Positions 59,341-64,000 of a DNA stretch of 64,000 bases are shown piece after piece (the stretch's first letter is position 1; each line of letters opens with the position of its first letter). This stretch comes from Gossypium raimondii (taxonomy: Eukaryota; Streptophyta; Magnoliopsida; Malvales; Malvaceae): positions 37,481,733-37,545,732 of the forward strand of contig NC_068571.1 in assembly GCF_025698545.1 (NCBI RefSeq). Reading direction: 5' to 3'. The notes under the pieces are model-generated. The model ran no database searches. It saw nothing but the letters and a program-made list of their open reading frames with translations, and was not told where the DNA came from. Made by a program: the position numbers and the translations under genes.

Positions 59341-61102
59341 TTTGTAAGTGTATGATTGTCCGACATTGCACACTTGCAAAAAAACAATGAATTTATAAAC
59401 TAATTTTTAAAGTTCAGTTTTACTGCAAACGTACATGTCAATTATAATATTTATAGTGTTACAATGAAACACCGAAATATTCCAAGGATCGAACCCAAGG
59501 GAGATGGAGATTGAGCAATAGCTAGCATACATTATAGAATCTAAAAGGCTACTGGTACGATTTTATAGTACGATAATTCATATCAAGAAAAGATTGCAAG
59601 AAAATTCAATATGCTACTATGAGGACTAAATTGCAAATAATATAAAACTAAATTGCAAATAACTAATGGTGGTTGGTTGATTTCAATGTGGTTCACTGAT
59701 CCTCGAACAATGGACTTAAATCGCGTAAATTACTAAGTGGCTTCATTTTATCTTCCGATCTCAATTTTACCAACTTAGACGAATTAGCTCCGATTTATAT
59801 TTCGATCTCATCGGTTATTTCAGGACTAATGAATGGATGTGTGACAAGATTACCTTTTGGACTCACTTGCCTTGATATTCCCTAAGAGGCGTCACTTTCT
59901 AAGTCTTTAAGTCTATTCGATTTAGTCCAATTTATTATGATTCAGTCATTTGTCCAAAGATTTCAGTTTACCCATATCTCCATCAACCAACCCCCTTTGA
60001 GGTTTAGCTACTCATGTTGAAACTAAAAGAAATGAACATGTAGATGGAAAACAAAAACATTCATGAAAGTAAAACTTAAGAAAAATATGAAAGTTGAAAT
60101 TTTTATGCAAGAAAACTTAAATAACATGAAACTAAAAGCATTTAACAAGAAAATCTAAAGCAATAAACATAAAAGGAACAAACTTCAATGATTTAAATTA
60201 AAAGAAATTTAAACACATTTAACTAAACATTAAAGTGTCTTGAAACTAAGGTACATAGACTGAAAGTGTAAATAAACCTTAGCTACAATGATAACTAAAC
60301 ACTAAGACCATCAAGAACAAGAAGTCAATGTATAAAAATAAAATTTAAACTAAATAAGAAGAAGAATAAGAAAATGAAAACCCTAGAAAAAGTGCAGAAA
60401 AACTAAAAGAAACCTAGAGAAAACTAAACATAAAACTAAACTAATGTTTGTCTTTCTCTTGCTTAGCCAATTTTGGTTGTTTTAAGCTATCATCTTATGC
60501 TTTTTGTTGCAAAAAATGCCCCTACATAGGCCTTAGGTGATTTGTGGACCGAGTGGACAAAGACTACCCTTTTTGTCCAAGTTTGTCCAATTTTAGCTTT
60601 TTCTAATCGATGGATAAGTTAATATTTGTTAAAGCATTAACTCATGACAAATATCAAACAAAGATTTGATATCAAATTTTTTTACCATTTCACTTATAAT
60701 TTAACTGTCTATTATTAATCTTTTTAACATACAAAGTAATGGTGCATTTTATAATGTTTTGGAACATCTTATTATATAAATAAAAGGTTAGGCTTAACAT
60801 AGTTAGTTAAGAAGCAAGATTTGATGTTATTTGGTTCATTTCATTTATTTACTTCAAAGAGAGGAAAACAACCTAATTAAATAATATTTACTTAAGTAAA
60901 GAAAAAGCATGAGCCCAAATATTAATAGGCAACCTTCAATGATTCATAAAATGAAATTTGATGAATCAATACCTTACTCGCCACTCATTATTTCCTAATA
61001 ATAAATACATAATACAAACTTAACAGGCTTCATGATAACCAACTAACCTAAATGCATTTACAATGAACAAAATCAGATACAACACGGTGCTCCAACTGCT
61101 CC
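59341..61102. other. Noncoding, probable repeat-derived sequence
   Basis: No coding frame above background. The phrase CCAAGGATCGAACCCAAGG near 59480 and the A-rich block 60000-60450 resemble internal parts of non-autonomous LTR elements, but no LTR pair or ends were found. Confidence 0.3.
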
Positions 61103-62320
61103 TGTCACACCCGATTTCCACTAAGTTCAGAAATTTAGAAAATAAGTGAGGGTTAAATTGAAAGAAGCCATAAACTAGCGGCTTCTACTAAAAATTTAGG
61201 GAAAAGTCATGACGAAATTGGACATGGTTGAGATCCAAATTTGGTTTGGTTGGATTAAAATCAACTAGTTTGTTAATGGGAGACAAAATGATTATTAATG
61301 GATGGTTTCTATACGATTGAAGACCAGGCATGAGGGGCTATAAATAGCTGAGAAGTGAATTCTTAGGTGGATTCCTCTTAATTCTATTTCATTCTCTCTT
61401 TTTCTTTGTCTTCCTTGGTTACTTTAAAGAAAAGATAACTACGGAAGCTTTGCATGGAGTGGTGGTCACGAGGGTTGAGTCGAATAAGTAGAGAATCCAA
61501 TGAATTGGTAAGGCTCTAAATCCTTTAGTGTACATAAGATTTAGAAAACAAAGTTAAGGGTTTTCAGAACCATTCTAGGGGTTCTGCATGTTTCTAGGAA
61601 GTTGAGTTTTAAGCTAAAAGTATTGAGTCTAACTCATGGTTTTGGTTCTTATGCTTAACTTTTTGGAGAAGGGAAAATCTAATGTTTGAAAAAGTTAAGC
61701 TGATAGGGCGAAAAGGTATCAGATGAGTTTCTTATTGCCATATTTGAACTGTTGAGTGGCTGTCATGACCTTGGGTTAAGTTCTAGGATGATGAATGATC
61801 CCTGCTGATTATGTATGTTATGTATGGGTATAATTGTATGGTATATGGGTGTCTACTAAAGTTGTTCAATGTGCTTGAAATAGTTATGGTTTCATGTTTT
61901 ACTAGATAGCGTATTCTATACTAGTATGTAAGTGAAATGCATGTATTGAATGATTGTAATAGTGAGAAATATTGATGGGTTAGATGAAGTTAGAATTAGG
62001 AAAGGGTGATTTTGTTAGATACCGTCATACAGTGTTGCTATGTGCACCCGTGATGTGCGAAGCTCTGGGCCTTGCGGATAGGGCATTACGGTGTTCAAGC
62101 ATCAATGTTAGGAAAGACGTAATGGAGGAATGGGTGGAGGAATAGAAGAAAATGGAATTCCATTAAGATTTTACCATCTAGGATTGTTGGGAGCAAACTA
62201 CAATGTGCGAAGCTTCGGGCCTTGCTGGAGGGGGGAACACTTCGGTGTTCAAGCATTAAGGTAAAATGTGAAATAGGTCCTTTGGGACGACACTGTGACG
62301 ACGGTATTTAGGTTTCATAG
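61103..62320 (+). repeat. LTR-like sequence with internal module duplication
   Basis: It begins TGTCACACCCGATTTCC, a start style common in plant Gypsy LTRs. It has a TATA box (61339) followed by a pyrimidine-rich leader. Two related modules (TGTGCGAAGCTCTGGGCCTTG near 62056 in parts, TGTGCGAAGCTTCGGGCC near 62204, each ending CGGTGTTCAAGCAT) are about 150 bases apart. The right end and target duplication are not established. Confidence 0.45.
61339..61346 (+). promoter_or_regulatory. TATA box of the LTR-like sequence
   Basis: TATAAATA within GGGGCTATAAATAGCTG, followed about 60 bases later by a CT-rich tract. The arrangement is that of an LTR promoter. Confidence 0.45.
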
Positions 62321-64000
62321 TGTTGGAAAAAATAGTTTGGAAAACGTACTGGAAAATAAATTTAGGGAAAAACTAGAGTTTTAAAATTTTTGCAAAACAA
62401 GATATTGGTTGTGATATCTAAAGTAATAAACACTTAATCAAAATTGAACCTTTTCGATTCGTTTAGGATGAGCACTTCGACCAAGTAGTCTTCTCCACTT
62501 TCCTCAAGCTCACGTTTACCGAGTGTGGGCTCGCTTCGAATCAAAAAAAATTTCACAAAAATTACCAGTGGGTAATTTTGTAATTTCTCTAAACTTTTGG
62601 GCAAGTTGTAAAATAGAAAAATATCTCTAGAAATTTTCTGGAATAATCTCTTTAGAGAATTTTTTTTTTACAACTTTCTCTTGAACTCAAGTGTGTGTAA
62701 ATAATGACCCAAGGCTCTCTTTATATGGAAAGAGCTTAGAGAGCTCAACTATGATTAAACTTAATCACTTTAATATTAAATTAATATAATATTTATATTA
62801 GATTAAATTTAATATTAAATCTTATTAAAATAATAGAATGTTTATCTTTGATAAACATTAAATTATATTTAATATTAAGATAATCACTTTAATATTAAAT
62901 TAATAAAATACTATTAAGATAAGTATTAAATTTAATTTAATATTAAACTATTAAAAGAATATTATTTTTGAAATAATTAATCTGAAATCAAATTCTTCCA
63001 TTACTCAACCATCGATAAGCAACCGCCGCCGGCCATCAGGATGCCGCTGTCGCAGCCACCGACACCCTGTGTCCGGTGATGTAGGTGCGACACCCTTATG
63101 GCACTCCGAGCCGGTTCAGCTGCGACCGGTTTGGTCTGGGTCAATGATGACCCGACCATTTTGGTCTAGCCACCAGTTTAACATACCAAGTCCGGTTCGA
63201 CCAATTTTAAGGTCTTGGTCTCAATTTTGGGCTCCCGGGCTCAATTTACAATATCAGATCCAATTTTAAAGTTCAATTACCCATTGAGCCAATTGTCTGA
63301 CTTGAAAATTAATTTTCAAAACTATCATATTAATTTTAATTAATTTGACCAATTTAATTTTACTTGATCAAAATTAATTTTTCCAAAAATCACTTAGATT
63401 TTCCAAATTTATCTTTCAAGAAAATTATTTAATCAAATTCTCTAGTTGAACAATTCTCACGACCACCTAATTTAATTTCACATTGAATAAATCGACTCAA
63501 TTAAATTATTCCTAAAGTCATAGAATTTTCTTCTGATCAAATGCAGTCCGATCGAGCTTTTGTTGAGCTAGCGGAGGGGCCAACCGGACATATACAATTA
63601 GGCTCTTGTGATTGCAATGATTTCCATAAGCATTATTCTGATAATTCACAATTACTTAATCATAGAGTCAGTCCACAAGAAGTACCATGATTGAAAAATC
63701 CTTATTGTATTCTCTTTACGAAAGCAATTCATCCAACTGCTTTGTCCAATAACCTCGTCATGTGTGTATTACTCTCATATGATATCATTGATTCTTTTGA
63801 GTTAAATTCATTCACTCAAAACAATCCTATTTTATCTCATTGTCACCATTGTGTCTTCTTAATGATTAATATGATCACTGTCAACAAATGACTGTGATAA
63901 ATTGCTCATTCGAGAATGAGCAATCTGTGACCACATTCCATATTTATCAATCCACACAATGCCAATGAGAGGATATCATTAACTCTTTAATTTAGCTATG
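62321..64000. other. LTR-like or repeat sequence running off the window
   Basis: It starts TGTTGGAAAAAATAG, a plausible LTR start. It contains a direct duplication of AATCACTTTAATATTAAATT (near 62763 and 62882) and a GC-richer block 63000-63250. No protein domain recognised. The element, if real, is incomplete because the window ends. Confidence 0.3.

Overview
The window is plant nuclear DNA. It has short exons with GT-AG introns, AT-rich noncoding sequence, nested transposons, and single-copy genes with plant-only families (plastid zinc-finger protein, SCR-like peptide, RING-H2 RHF-type ligase). Protein resemblance and the GCGGCG-rich CACTA subterminal repeats suggest Malvaceae, most likely cotton (Gossypium). 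That is inference from memory, not from a search.

Layout. Positions 1-16.6 kb are repeat-dominated: a solo LTR with a perfect 5-bp target duplication (432-2935), inverted-repeat MITE-like elements, and a 6.2-kb CACTA-type transposon (7539-13715). This transposon carries pieces of at least two recognisable host genes: a SAC phosphoinositide phosphatase exon and three consecutive exons of the clock gene TOC1/PRR1. Positions 16.8-39.1 kb form a gene island with six spliced genes. These are an RHF2A-like RING-H2 ubiquitin ligase (minus), an 8-cysteine secreted defensin/SCR-like peptide (plus), a plastid DnaJ-type zinc-finger protein (minus), an ML-domain lipid-binding secreted protein (minus), a receptor-like pseudokinase (plus), and a farnesylated type-A DnaJ co-chaperone (minus). 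For each I traced every exon and checked that frames join across splice sites.

Positions 40.2-41.7 kb hold a Pack-MULE: long terminal inverted repeats, a perfect 9-bp target duplication, and an internal piece of an NLR leucine-rich-repeat exon. Positions 42.4-58.6 kb are a roughly 16-kb Ty3/Gypsy retrotransposon of Tat/Ogre-like organisation on the minus strand. It has two LTRs, an extra ORF upstream of gag, decayed gag-pro-RT-RNaseH-integrase, and a minisatellite before the 3' LTR. Its 5' LTR is cut off and abuts a PIF/Harbinger transposase relic. Positions 59.3-64 kb are further LTR-like and noncoding repeats.

The six genes are not an operon or an evident pathway; they are neighbours in a euchromatic island. 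The most interesting theme is gene-fragment capture. Two unrelated DNA transposon classes in one window have each picked up pieces of host regulatory genes (clock, phosphoinositide, immune receptor) with splice sites still attached.
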